The notes below the pieces were generated by a model. That model searched no databases, was not told the origin of the DNA, and worked only from the letters and a program-made list of their open reading frames with translations. From positions 12,840,946 to 12,904,945 of the forward strand of contig OZ038318.1 of assembly GCA_964035775.1 (NCBI GenBank): DNA of 64,000 bases. The letters run 5' to 3'. Each line of letters starts with the position of its first letter. Positions within the stretch are counted from its first letter, which is position 1. The position numbers and the translations under genes are program-made. Positions 27,201-39,400 of this stretch are shown in pieces. The DNA is from Osedax frankpressi (lineage: Eukaryota > Annelida > Polychaeta > Sabellida > Siboglinidae).

Positions 27201-29497
27201 CAAATGCCCTAGATGTGTTCAGGTTACCCGTTTGAGTATTACCCTTTTGTAACGCCCTTGTTTAATTCACACATAATGATAACACAAAATACAAATCTAT
27301 AATGATAATATGCGTAAGAGATTATATAGAACTTCTAAATATAGTCTTAAGTTACCCTTCAACACGATAGCCATGTTGGAAAGCCTTCTTTTGTGGAGCG
27401 AGATATCTGCACTCAATTAAAGAACACGATCCGCTACCTCAGACGAACAAAAGACTCTAACACCGGTTATAATAAATAAACTACATTGGATTCTTTTTGC
27501 AGATGTAGATGTGAAAATTGTTTTTAATAACTATTATAATAAATCTACACAGCTGGAGTATCTACACCCACACTTATAGTATATATATAAAATACGAACT
27601 CGTTAACAGTGGAATCTATTAGTCATGAGAGTCGCATGATCCCTACAATCGGTGAAGCTTCTCTAACAGCCTCCTGGAGACTGAATCAAGCACTACCCGT
27701 CACCACTCATGCTAAATGCAAACTGTCTGGTTTGGATACAATCATAGATATACAAAACCATATTATATATATGTAGCAATTAAATTGACTTACATTTGTG
27801 TAATACACCTTTATAGTAATGTAAACGAAAATATGATATAGAAAGTAGATCGATGATATGTATTTATTATATTTGTTATCATAATATTCCCATCTCACTT
27901 GTAAAATTATCACTGATATTAAATACTTCAAACTAAAATATTCAATTTTAAATATTATATGCTGTCACTTCATTTATTAATAAATGTATTATTATTATTA
28001 TTATTTTTATAATAAATAATATTACGGTATTTGTTATATTCATAATTGCTATAGAAATTAAAATATAAGATTATAATATTTTAAATTGTTTCTACATTTA
28101 TTAATTTTTTATTCAATATTTTCTATTAAAATTAATATTTATATAAAATAACTCTAATTACTGTAAATACATTTGAATGTTTCATTTGTAGAAATACACC
28201 CTCCCTCATACTTATTGAAACTCTTTGTTTGCAGAAAGTCCCCGTTACAATCCTTCGAGACTGAGAACTCGGAAACAGAAAAATGTGCGCTTATCTCAAG
28301 GTAAGGATTAACGCCCAGCCAACTCCACTCCACTCACCGATACTCCTATGGGACCCGTTACATACCCACCTATACCACTTTATAACATCCTGATACACCT
28401 TCTAATATCCTAATGGGACTTAGCTATCTTATACCCCTATATAGGACTCTAGCAGCTGCTATTAAGTTAAACTCTGTACCACTTATTGAAACTACTGCTT
28501 AACATGTTAATACCATTCCCCCCACGCCGATGTTAGTAGATGATACTCTAATACATTCATAAACATATGAGTTCTCCTGATATCGCAAGGGATACCATAA
28601 CACACACACCCATCCACCACTTACTAATGATATCTTCACCAATATCAAATTCATCCTCTAACAAAACCCCAATATTGCTCGGGACTAAGGTGAATTATCT
28701 GCACAATCTTCCAATCTCCTACGACATATCCCAATATCCTTCTCCAATACATCTTCTCTCTCAGTACCTCATTTCTCTCAGTTCCTAATTTCTCTCAGTA
28801 CCTCTTCTCTCTCAGTTCCTAATTTCTCTCAGTACATCTTCTCTCTCAATACCTCGTCTCTCTCAGTACATTTTCACCTCTCTCTACAGGTCGACCTGAG
28901 GTATACGGAGATGATGCAAGCACCGCAAGGATACAACCAGAGACACCCCCGGTTGCTAAGCACACAACAGATACCACAACTATACCTGAGGGTTACGAAG
29001 ACCAACCCGTAATGGGCGCGGCTACTGAAATAGGGGAGGTACCCGGGGAGGATTGTAAGTCTACTATAAATGGGAAAGAGCAGGAGGAGGTGGGTATAGG
29101 TGCTGAGAAAATAGAAAAGCAAACGGATGAGGTTGTAATAACTAAGAAAGATGAGGATGGTCTGCCAGAAATAGTTTTTGATCAGAAAGAGGAGGAAATG
29201 GAAGTTTTCCCTAATTGTGATAAAGTGGAAGATGAGGTTATGACTATAGGGGAAGAGCTATCAAATGATCCGATTAGTAGTGGTCAACTAGAACAATCTA
29301 ATGTTGCACAAGTATTATCACAAGAAGAGAAGGAAGAACCAGAAGAGAGGAATGAAGATAATTTATCACCAGCAGAGATATCCATTGGCAACATCAATAC
29401 GGATATCCCGACAACTGAGGATAAACTGATAGAACAAAACAACACACAACCTGAAGAACAAAACAACAGTTTACAAGATGATAATGAAAACATATAA
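15210..29497 (+). CDS. Unrecognised multi-exon gene, about 521 codons, acidic C-terminus
   Basis: I do not recognise this protein. Proposed coding exons are 15210-15281, 22744-22860, 24022-24126, 25562-25652, 25948-26038, 26822-26932, 27133-27222, 27371-27465, 27610-27729, 28235-28300 and 28890-29497. Each is open and bounded by AG and GT, and all ten junctions agree in phase, which supports one transcript. The start is the first ATG after an in-frame TGA. Least certain are the donors at 22,861 (GTGTTA) and 25,653 (GTCAGA; 25,646 would be an alternative but breaks phase). The middle is basic and Ser/Arg-rich (TLRRRGRKQ, YLRRTKD, RLRTRKQK). The last exon, 201 residues, is strongly Glu/Asp-rich and looks disordered. 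No signal peptide, membrane segment or catalytic motif is visible. The gene is convergent with the NAA38-type gene. Several introns are mostly tandem arrays that start or stop at its splice sites. Confidence 0.55.
15282..21555. repeat. 11-bp array (GTTAGTGTAGT)n, about 570 units, starting at a 5' splice site
   Basis: 6.3 kb of GTTAGTGTAGT and variants (GGTGTAGT, GTTATTGTAGT, GTTACTGTAAG). The first unit coincides with the donor GTTAGT of the exon ending at 15,281 (AACCAG then GTTAGT), so every unit repeats a donor-like hexamer. Variant units recur in long blocks: the rare TTGGTTTAGTGTCGG appears near 16,911 and 18,803, and a GTTAATG...GTTATCGTAATG block near 17,173, 17,592 and 19,099, plus a copy near 18,440. 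This indicates segmental duplication inside the array. It fills most of intron 1. Confidence 0.95.
21640..22672. repeat. 12-bp AT satellite (TTATATAATTAC)n, about 86 copies
   Basis: Nearly uniform TTATATAATTAC units with scattered TCAT and ACAT variants toward the right end. About 90 bp separate it from the 11-bp array and about 70 bp from the proposed acceptor at 22,743. Together the two arrays make up more than 95% of intron 1. The SNYI-repeat open frame on the minus strand is an artefact. Confidence 0.95.
23570..24020. repeat. Degenerate minisatellite before an acceptor
   Basis: Imperfect repeats of about 22 bp built on CACATCTCTACATGCGTATG, increasingly degenerate to the right and running up to the acceptor at 24,021. 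Open frames on both strands here reflect the repeat. Confidence 0.75.
24255..24850. repeat. 15-bp AT array (TTATTATTAAATATC)n, about 40 copies
   Basis: Head-to-tail TTATTATTAAATATC with many one-base variants. It occupies the 5' half of the intron between exons 24022-24126 and 25562-25652. The KYLI and NNKIF open frames are artefacts. Confidence 0.9.
24842..25561. repeat. 38-bp minisatellite ending exactly at a 3' splice site, about 19 copies
   Basis: Each 38-bp unit contains CCACACCCCTTTACAG, a strong polypyrimidine-AG acceptor, followed by AAGATATACCTCTATATA. The last copy of CCCCTTTACAG is the proposed acceptor of the exon starting at 25,562. Degenerate relatives (CTTTTACAG, CTCTTAACAG) continue into the next intron at about 25,740-25,860. 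On the plus strand the array is a string of potential acceptors. Confidence 0.9.
28736..28889. repeat. Short array of polypyrimidine-CAG units before the last acceptor
   Basis: Alternating units with TTTCTCTCAG followed by TACCTC or TTCCTAA repeat about seven times and lead into the acceptor TCTCTACAG at 28,889, which opens the last exon of the plus-strand gene. Each unit has an acceptor-like CTCTCAG. Confidence 0.75.
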
Positions 29498-30175
29498 TGG
29501 ACAAAACCTACATGCGACATTCTCAAATATTAAATTTACTTACAAAAATCGAGTAGAAATTAATCCACTCGAACCTGTTACTTAAGGAATAGAAATCTAC
29601 GTTGATGTATTATTAAGTATTAATTAAATATTAATAAAAATGTATTACTATGTTTATTTATTGATTTATAATTAATAAATTAATAAACTAATAAATAAAT
29701 GTTGTTATATTATAATATTTATATTTATATACCACTATCTAATGTATGAAAATGAACTCTACATTTTAAAACTATTATCATTAATTTATATTTATTTTTA
29801 ATTAAATTACCTATAGTACAGCAGTGAGTTTTATTGTCTAATTAATATAATAAAAAAATTTAAAAGAATTGTATAAAATATTTATTTAAAAATTAATATT
29901 TGTCAGATACAATTATATTATGCATTTATTATTTAGCATTGATAATAATATAGAATTATACAGTAAATTATTTCTTTAAAAAATATCACAGTATATATAG
30001 TTAATATAAATAAAATCGCCTATCGATAGTTGAGTAAGTAAATATTATTAATATAGATAAATAAGTCTGTAAAAGTTTTACGAAATTATCTAGCCTTGAT
30101 TTGTATTATCTTATCGACTGCATTTTATTTAATTGTTCCTTGTAAACACTGCATTAATGTCACTATTAAAATAGA
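29498..30175. other. AT-rich convergent intergenic spacer
   Basis: This lies between the two convergent gene ends. It is very AT-rich with several AATAAA-like hexamers (for example near 29,632 and 29,691) that could serve polyadenylation in either direction. Nothing else was seen. Confidence 0.5.
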
Positions 30176-30676
30176 TTATTCTCCCACTGCCGTCCCATCT
30201 TTGGTTTTCTTATTTTTATCCGATATCGTTGTGTCATCTAGATCAATTTCGCAATTTGATTTATCAGTAGTTGATGATTCATTGAGATTAGCGGAATCAG
30301 TAGGATAAGTTCCAATTTCGCAATTAGTAATTGAATTACTATCGTGCATTTCTGAATATTTAATGTTTTCATTTGAATTAATATTAGCAGGCTCATTCGA
30401 ACGTTTTTTAATGTATATTATAGATTCTCCTGGTACCATTATTAATCCAATCATTTTAGGATCCTCGAAATTAACATCGTTAGGTTTAAATTCTTGGCTT
30501 ACTGTTAAAATTATATTCTGGTCTCTATCGGTACACATGAAATCTCCTCGCATAATTCTACCATCTGATATTTTAATTTGCAATTTAGTTCCTAGGAGAT
30601 TTTCCAACCAGTTATAATCTTCTTGGGAAGCATTATTGTCGTAACTTTCATTAATAATATCGATTTTTTGCGACAT
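30176..30676 (-). CDS. NAA38: NAA38-type LSM protein, NatC auxiliary subunit
   Basis: Single-exon frame of 166 codons. Residues about 20-92 form an Sm/LSM fold: Sm1 is visible as LLGTKLQIKISDGR with MCTDRDQNIIL, and Sm2 as IGLIMVPGESIIYI. The CTDRDxNxIL and GLxMVPG pattern is typical of NAA38 (LSMD1/Mak31), the small auxiliary subunit of the NatC N-terminal acetyltransferase, which acts co-translationally in the cytoplasm with NAA30 and NAA35. The alternative, another LSM protein such as LSM8, fits less well. A polar, acidic tail of about 75 residues follows the domain and looks disordered. The ATG at 30,676 gives a short N-terminus before the domain, as expected. The gene converges on the gene ending at 29,497. 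Confidence 0.88.
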   Translation of the reverse strand: MSQKIDIINESYDNNASQEDYNWLENLLGTKLQIKISDGRIMRGDFMCTDRDQNIILTVSQEFKPNDVNFEDPKMIGLIMVPGESIIYIKKRSNEPANINSNENIKYSEMHDSNSITNCEIGTYPTDSANLNESSTTDKSNCEIDLDDTTISDKNKKTKDGTAVGE

Positions 30677-31555
30677 ATTATTTAATAATATGAATATGAT
30701 GTTTATTATTTCAAAAATAAATATGCATTATTAAATCTATTATTAAATAATTGGGACGAAATAATAATATATCCAATGATTTTACGGGTGAAAGGTCATT
30801 ACTTATATTATAAACATTGTAAATAATATATTTTGTTTTTTTTTTCAGCTTCTTATAAATATATAAAAATAAACATACCTTATTATCAGTATTGAACACA
30901 TATTCAATGTGGGTATATAACAATGTTTTTTATCTATTTCAATTTATCACTAGTGTTGTTGGATTTATCTATAATTTATATTCAAAATTCTATTTAATTT
31001 ATATTTTTTAAATGGATATTTCATCTAGCGAAATGATTTTCACTTGCTAATTCTGATATATATGTTCCATTAAAATGAGATATACAATTCAGAAATTATA
31101 ATTTTACCAATATAATATAATTGTATTATAAAATTAGTTTTATATGCTCAATAACAGAAATATTGTAGCCTATAAATAATTCGTGAATAGTTTAATAAAT
31201 TGAGAGGGGTTGCCACTGATATTCTACGGTTGAATTTTTTTTATTGAGTTCGCATATTTTATTGACACATCCATTTTATCGATAAGATTACGATTTTAGA
31301 ATAAATTACACCAATTAAACTTGTACTGCTAAGATTATAAAATAATCAACATATCTGAATTAGAATAGCAATATATATATTATATGTTGATTATAATCAA
31401 TTATGCATTACTATATTGATACATAATCTATTGATTATACATATTAATATAATATTTATTTTAGACATATATTAATTAGTATAGTTAATTTTTATTTAGT
31501 AATTTGTATTATTTAAATAAAGTTTGTAGCTTAGAGTATTCATTCTTATTATTTA

Positions 31556-31592
<37 letters not shown>

Positions 31593-33421
31593 CATTGCAT
31601 AAACAATACTATGCAGTATTTTTTTATTTAATTTACATATTTCTAATTTAGTGAATTGGAAGACATATTTACGTATATTTTATATATAAATCTCTAGATT
31701 GACATAATGAATTTCCCATACATGTAATGATCTTTGCTAATCGTATCATAGTTTATTATTATACCTTTTTTCTTACTAATACAACCATCAGAACATTTTC
31801 TAAATAGTTTATCGGCATTCCTTTTTAGGGTTTCCGTTTAAAATATTAAACCCATTGATGAACCTTAAGTGGGAACCACATTTCATTGTGATTATTTTGG
31901 AATAGATACATAGAATCTCTTTTACGATTAAAAAACTCAATTACTAAATTAGTTATTGTTTAAATTAATAATTAGTCTAAATTAATCCTTAATTAATTAA
32001 TCATATACTTCTTAAATAGTATTTATACAATTAAATTAGATCAAAGCCGTTAATATTTATTATGCTATAGTCAAGAAATAATAATTTTGATAATCGCTAT
32101 ATTCTAGAGAAATTACTATTTTCTATTAGACTTGTTATAAATATAATTTAATAACATAGTTCATTAACACATACAATATAAATGTAATTTTAAAACAATT
32201 TATAAACATAGAATATGTATCACATCTTTTCAAATATATTGCAGAATACAATCTTTTAAGATCATTGATTAATTATTAATTTTTAAAATGTAATTATTAA
32301 TAGCTAATCTTATATTATTTGTAGGTAATCAACAATCATATATTATATAATATATTCTATTTATAAATATGTAGATATTTTATACTTTTTCAAAATAATA
32401 TACATAAATTGTCTATTTCAAATAGTATTCTTGAATTGTGAATCTCAAATGATTATGAATGATAATAAATGTCCTGAAGTAATATATACATTAGTTGTGA
32501 TCATATTAGTAATATCTAATTTCAGCTGTTTAGAACAATTACAATTTTAAATATAATATTTTTTCCGAATAAATAGGTTTAAAATTATTACAAATTTATA
32601 ATCTATAGTCATAAATATAAGATTTATTTAAAGTGTTCTTTTTAAATATTTCTACAAATTGTCAAGAAAAGGTAAATAAATCTATATCAGATGGGAATAA
32701 ATGTCATTTCGCTAGATGTAAAACACCTTTTGTTTTATTGAAAGCTTAATCCTATAATAACATAGTCGATATAATTGTATACATAAGGCATTATGTGATG
32801 TCATTTGTGATGTATTTAAATATTTGATTTATTCGTCAAGAAGAATTCTAGTCTACAATTAGGAAATTAATAAAGAATAAAGATAGTCTGTAAACCTCAT
32901 ATTTAAACCTGCAAAAGAAAAGGAATTAATCATTTCATTTGTCCTCGCTACATGTTACTATGCTGTTATTTAATGTAAGTTGTATGGAGATTAACAAGAA
33001 AATTCACTAATTTTAGGCGCAGTATTTTTTATTAAGATTTTATTAATTTTTTATATTTTGGTAGTATTTTTATTTTATTTCAAGAATACTACAAAATTGC
33101 TACTTTTATTTTGTAATGTCGGTTTATATTTTTTTATTTTATTGCCTGATGAATTATTTGTTTATTTTACTACTGCGCCTATAATTAAATATGTGCTTGA
33201 TTTTTTGGTTACAAACTATTTATTTATTTTCCCCTGATTTTTATATTTTAAATAAATTTGTCAATTTTTTTCATTTTTTGTTTTATAAATTTACATCCCA
33301 CGTTAATAATGAAATATTATTTTATAATTATATAATATTCATATAGCATCAAATCAAATGTCTTACATATCATTATATTTACATATTTCGAATCTATTTA
33401 ATATTTTATTGCAAATATAGT
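30677..33421. other. AT-rich intergenic region between divergent genes
   Basis: 2.7 kb between the NAA38-type gene (minus) and the RRM gene (plus). It is A/T-rich with a (TA)n run at about 31,558-31,588. No exon, RNA gene or clear promoter motif could be supported. Promoters of both genes presumably lie here. Confidence 0.5.
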
Positions 33422-36400
33422 ATGGAAAATTTGGACAATAGCAATACTTCAAGCAATGACCCGGAATCTATGAAATCTAGGGTTTTTATTGGTCACTTGG
33501 CTACTGACCGCTTAATTCGTCAGGACCTTCAGATACTTTTCGAAAAGTATGGAGAAATCGAGGGTAAATATCTAAAATGGAATATTCAATTCAATTATGA
33601 TGTTTTTATTATACAATTTGTATTTATTAAATATATGTATAGCCTTTAACATAGTAAACTATTTTTATTTTAATTTAATATCTGTTTCATATATTAAACC
33701 TCCCAAATCTCTTTATCTTCCCTTACCCTCCATCTCCCCTCATCCAATCTCTCTATCTTCCCTTACCCTCCATCTCCCCTCATCCATTCTCTTTATCTTC
33801 CCTTACCCTCCATCTCCCTTCATCCAATCTCTTTATTTCCCTTACCTATCTCGATGCTCTTCACCATTCTTATTGTCCACTCCCGTCTATGCCAGTCCGC
33901 TGTCAGTCTCCTCTACCCCATGCCCCTACACCATCGCCTTCACTTTAACCCCATGGGTCCCCCCCATAGCCATCTCGATGCAGCGTGGTTATGCCTTCAT
34001 ACAGTTTAAGCATATGGCAGATGCTTTGAATGCAGTTGATGGGGAGTCTGGCAACATTATAGAGGGTGCTGCCATAGGTACGATGAGCTTACCTCAATCC
34101 CCATCTACACTTCTTCTATATGAGTTATTGCACACCTTTATATGTCTTAATCTTTATCTTAATCTTTATCTTAATCTTTATCTTAATCTTAATCTTTATC
34201 TTAATATTTCTTAACTTTGATCTAAACCTTTATCTCACTAAACCTATAACATCTTATTCTTCAATATAAACAACCCTCAAAACATCTCAACCCCAAACCC
34301 AAACACATTTGTATCACATCCCTGCAGTTATGTGGATCACTGTTACATTTTTCTAAATCATGTATTGTTTCTACTATTATATAAATAAAGATATTAGTTA
34401 AAATAAATATATATAATTTATTACCCCATTCAAATTTAACATAGGAGGGATACAATATTTAAGATATAAGAGCAATATTACAATAATAAAATAAAATGAT
34501 AATAATGCTTTTTTAATAATGAAAATGTATATATATTTTTATATTAAAATTGTTTTTAACTTTAATTTATAAACAATATTATATTTGTACAATATGAAAT
34601 GTGTAATGATAACAATATATAAAAAATGAACAATCTAATTTGGATTTTGAAATAAAGTCTTCGGAATAAAAAATTTAAATTTCAATATTATTTTAGTTGG
34701 GAAAAATATATTCATACTATGTTTATATAATAAACTAATGCTATCACCGTTGAAAGAAAGAAAAAAGTGAACTTTATACACTATATGCAAAATGTAATAG
34801 CACATAAACTTTTACAACATGAATTATTTGATATAGTTATTATTATATATAAGTTTATTATATAATAAATAGTATTAATAATTTATTTATATTAGAATGT
34901 TAAAATATATATTTGGAATATTCTAGAATTTAAAAATTCCAATTATAAATAATTAATGTTAAAACTAAAATAAATTGTAATTGAGATATTAAGCTAATGA
35001 GTAGTTAATAATTAATATGTATTCATAAATTGATATCATACTTTTTATTACAAGTATTTAACAAGTTTATAAACCCATAGATTTCAATGCTATCATTGGG
35101 ATTGATGCAGAATTTTATATTTCAATAATTTTTTTAATTGTCTACATGTTTTCATAATGCATTTTGAATCATTCCAGACCATTATCATATATATAATGCC
35201 GTAAAATATACATATATGTTGGTAGTTGATGATTACTCATTATTCTTGGTACAAAAGAAGTATAAAATGGAAATTTATGGCTTAAATTCACTGTTTAATA
35301 CAAATATTAGAAAATATAAAGAAAGGATGTTAAGATGACGTAAATAATAGAAGAAACCAATTTTTTTTTATTTTTAAACTACATTTTTTTAAATTGATAA
35401 AACCTCATGCATTAATTAAATATTGAAAAAATACTTTTTGTTTATTTGAAGTTTATACACCTTACACTCTTTCATCCCAAACCCGCACCCCCACACCCGC
35501 ACCCCCCACAAATCTCTAACTCTGCCCTTTCTTAGATGTAAAGATGGCTATCGATGGTAAAAGTAAACCCAACATGTTCAAGAACACTCCTAGACAACGC
35601 TCAGCGGGTAGGGGTTATAACCCCGGGTTCGGGGGCGGTGGGGGCCAGTGGAGGGACTACAATAGAGGCATGGCACACCGTAGTCCTAATGGGAATCATT
35701 ACGTGGGCGGTGGTGGTGGCAGTGGGTCTTATGACAACTATAGGGAGCGGTACCAGACTCCTGATCGCAAGCGTAACTTCAACAATGGAAAGTTTGTGAC
35801 CTTTTATTGTTATTTAGTATTTGTAATTCTACCTTGTGACCTTTAGACCATTTAGATCCTAGCATTTGTTTATTACAATACATTTAATTATTAAAACACA
35901 TGTTACAATTCCTTTATTCTTTATAATTTTTTAACATTGTTTATAACAATAACAATATGGGAATAGTTAAATTGAAAATTAGCCTTATTAACCCCATTAG
36001 CCTTATTAACCCCATTAGCCTTATTAACTTCATTAACCTCATTAACCTCATTAGCCTCATTAACTTCATTAACCTCATTAACCCCATTAACCCCATTAGC
36101 CTCATTGACCTCATTAACCCCATTAACCCCATTAACCCTATTAGTCTTGTTAACTTCACTATACCCTCTTCACATAGCACAAATTACAATGAGATTTATC
36201 ATTCTCCTCAAAAACAACGTAGAAATACTACAGATGACACAGCTATATTGTTATATGTAGTGGGAAAATCTATAGAGTTAGTCCTCTTCCTCTTCCCCTC
36301 NNNNNNNNNNNNNNNNNNNNNNNNNNNNNNNNNNNNNNNNNNNNNNNNNNNNNNNNNNNNNNNNNNNNNNNNNNNNNNNNNNNNNNNNNNNNNNNNNNNN

Positions 36401-39400
36401 NNNNNNNNNNNNNNNNNNNNNNNNNNNNNNNNNNNNNNNNNNNNNNNNNNNNNNNNNNNNNNNNNNNNNNNNNNNNNNNNNNNNNNNNNNNNNNNNNNNN
36501 TGTTAAACTTCCAAACTGTCCCAGTGAGGAACTGTCGGATTTGTTTGTGGTAAGTGGTCATCTAGTGGTCATCTAGTGGTCATCTAGTGGTCATCTAGTG
36601 GTCATCTAGTGGGTTTTATAAGTGATTTTAATTATTAGCTTACAACCTGACATAGTTATAGAAACATTTCTCACACACACTCACTCCCTCACCCTCTCAT
36701 TCTCCCTCTTTCTCACTCTCCCTGCCTCTACCTCACTCTCCATCCCCTCCCCTTCTCTCACTCACTCCCTCACCCTCTCATTCTCCCTCTTTCTCACTCT
36801 CCCTGCCTCTACCTCACTCTCCATCCCCTCCCCTTCTCTCACTCACTCCCTCGCCCTCTCATTCTCCCTCTTCCTCACTCACCCTCCCTCTACATCTTCC
36901 TCACTCTCCATCCCTCTACCTCACTCTCTCCCCCTCCCTCTCCCTCACTCTCCATCTCCATCTTCCTCACTCACTCTCCCTCACTCTACCTCACTTTCCA
37001 TCCTCCCTTCTCTCACTCTCCCTCCCTCACCCTCACCCTCTCCCTCTCCCTATCCCTCACTCTCCATCTTCCTCTTCCTCACTCTCCCTCCCTCTACCTC
37101 ACTCTCCCTCCCCATTCACTCTCCCTCCCTATCATACTCCCTTCTCTACCTCACTCTCCATCCCCTCCCCTTCTCTCACTCACACCCTCTCAATCTCACT
37201 CCCTTTCACTCTCCCTCCTCTACCTCACTCTCCATCCCCTCCCCTTCTCTCACACCCTCTCCCTCTCACTCTCACTCCCTCACCCTCTCCCTCCCTATCC
37301 CTCATTTTCACTCTCCCTCTCTCTACCTCACTCACAATACTCCCTTCTCTCTCCCTCCCTCTCACTCTCCCACCCTCTACCTCACTCTCCATCCCCCTCT
37401 CAATCTCCCACACTCTACATCACTCTCCATCCCCCTTTCTCTCTCCCTCCCTCTCACTCTCCATCCCCTCCCCTTCTCTCACACCCTCTCCCTCCCTCTA
37501 CTTCACTCTCACTCTCCCTCCCTCTCCCTCACTCTCCCTCTTCCTCACTCTCCCTCCCTCTACCTCACTCTTTATCCCCCCTTCTCTCTCCCTCCACTAC
37601 CTCACTCTCCATCCCCTCCCCTCCCCTTCTCTCACTCACTCCCTCTCACTCCCTCTCTTCCTCACTCTCCCTCACTCTCACTCTCCTTCTCCCTCACTCT
37701 CCCTCTCCCTCACTCTCACTCTCCCTACCTCTCTTTCACTCTCCCTCTCACTCTCCCTCACTCTCCCTCCCTCTACCTGACTCTCCATCCCCCCTTCTCT
37801 CTTCCTCCCTCTCACTCTCCCTCCCCTACCTCACTATCGATCCCCTCCCATCCCCTTCTCTCACTCACTCCCTCTCACATACTCTCACTCTCCCTCCCTC
37901 TGCCTCACTCTCATTCTCCCTCACTCTCCCTCACTCTCCTTCCCCTTCTCTCACATCTCCCTCACTCTCCCTCCCTCTACCTGACTCTCCATCCCCCCTT
38001 CTCTCTCCCTCCCTCTCACTCTCCCTCCCCTACCTCACTCTCGATCCCCTCCCCTCCCCTACTCTCACTCACTCCCTCTCACATCCTCTCACTCTCCCTC
38101 CCTCTGCCTCCCTCTCCCTCCCTCTGCCTCCCTCTCCCTCCCTCTCCCTCACTCCCTCTCACATCCTCTCACTCTCCCTCCCTCTGCCTCCCTCTCCCTC
38201 CCTCTGCCTCCCTCTCCCTCCCTCTCCCTCACTCTCTCTCTACCTCACTCTCACTCTCCCTCACTCCCTCTCCCTCTAACTAAACACTTTATCTATTAGG
38301 CCTTCTCTAAGGGTCGCTATGTTAAGAATTCAAATATTGACCTTATCATCGATTACCTGAATGAGCGTAAAGTTTACAATGGTTGGTATTGTGTATTTCA
38401 TTTCTTTGTTTATATAGATAGTTTATTGTTTTATTATGTATTGATATAATTGACAACATATGTAGCAAATAATGGTGTGATATAATTAGATCAATAAATT
38501 CCTGGGGAATATTATGATTTACCCAAATCTTGTGTTTATTGCAAAATAAACATAAAAATATAAATAAGTAAAGGAATAAATTAGAAGAGGGGATCATTAC
38601 TACAATATCAACTTAACTTATCGGAACCAGAAATAGTGAGAAGGTCTCATATTGACCAAGTCTATACAGGAGGGCTCACTTCCTATGGGGTTCGCAGTAC
38701 CTGTTATTTTAGTGGTGACCTCTTCTGTCACATGCAACTAGATTATGAAGTACCAACATTATAATTTACTTCTTACAAATTAGTGGAAATCAAATCACTA
38801 TTTAACAACATTTCTTGAAGTAATTAAAATTACAACGATTATTACTAAACAAGTTAATTTGACTATTTTTACCAACAATAATAGTAATGATGAGTTCTTT
38901 ATGTCTATTTATAATATATTCCACTATATGATCACTCTCTTTCTGTATTAGTTTAGGAACACTTCAGTGTTGCATCCACCTTTCCACAGTTTCAGTTTAA
39001 TAGTTTTACAACAAGATCCAGAGTGATTCATGGGATCATTTTCTAAACAATATTTTTTGTAATTTTTCAATGCAAGAATTCATCCTTGAAATTCATATCA
39101 GGATTGCAAATGTTAGAATTATATTCTTGTAATGGCCTAAAGGACATTTTGTACACTTTGATAGAGTTTTAGGGGTTGCTAATCGAAATTCATCTAAATA
39201 GATGAAATATGTTTAATTTTCATGTGAATTAAATTTTAATTTCCCATCGAATACGATACAAAGATCCTTGAATTCTAGACATTTTGCTAAGTCAGCCTGA
39301 TTTAGAATGTAAATAGGCTTTTTACAACACATTTCTAAAAGTAGAGTTTCATGCTCCATTTTGATAAGCTTAGATTATCTTGGAGCTGTTTAACTTATTA

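Noticed and set aside
36622-38283. 553-residue Ser/Leu/Pro-rich plus-strand frame
   Set aside because: It is the translation of the CT array between a donor at 36,550 and an acceptor at 38,299.
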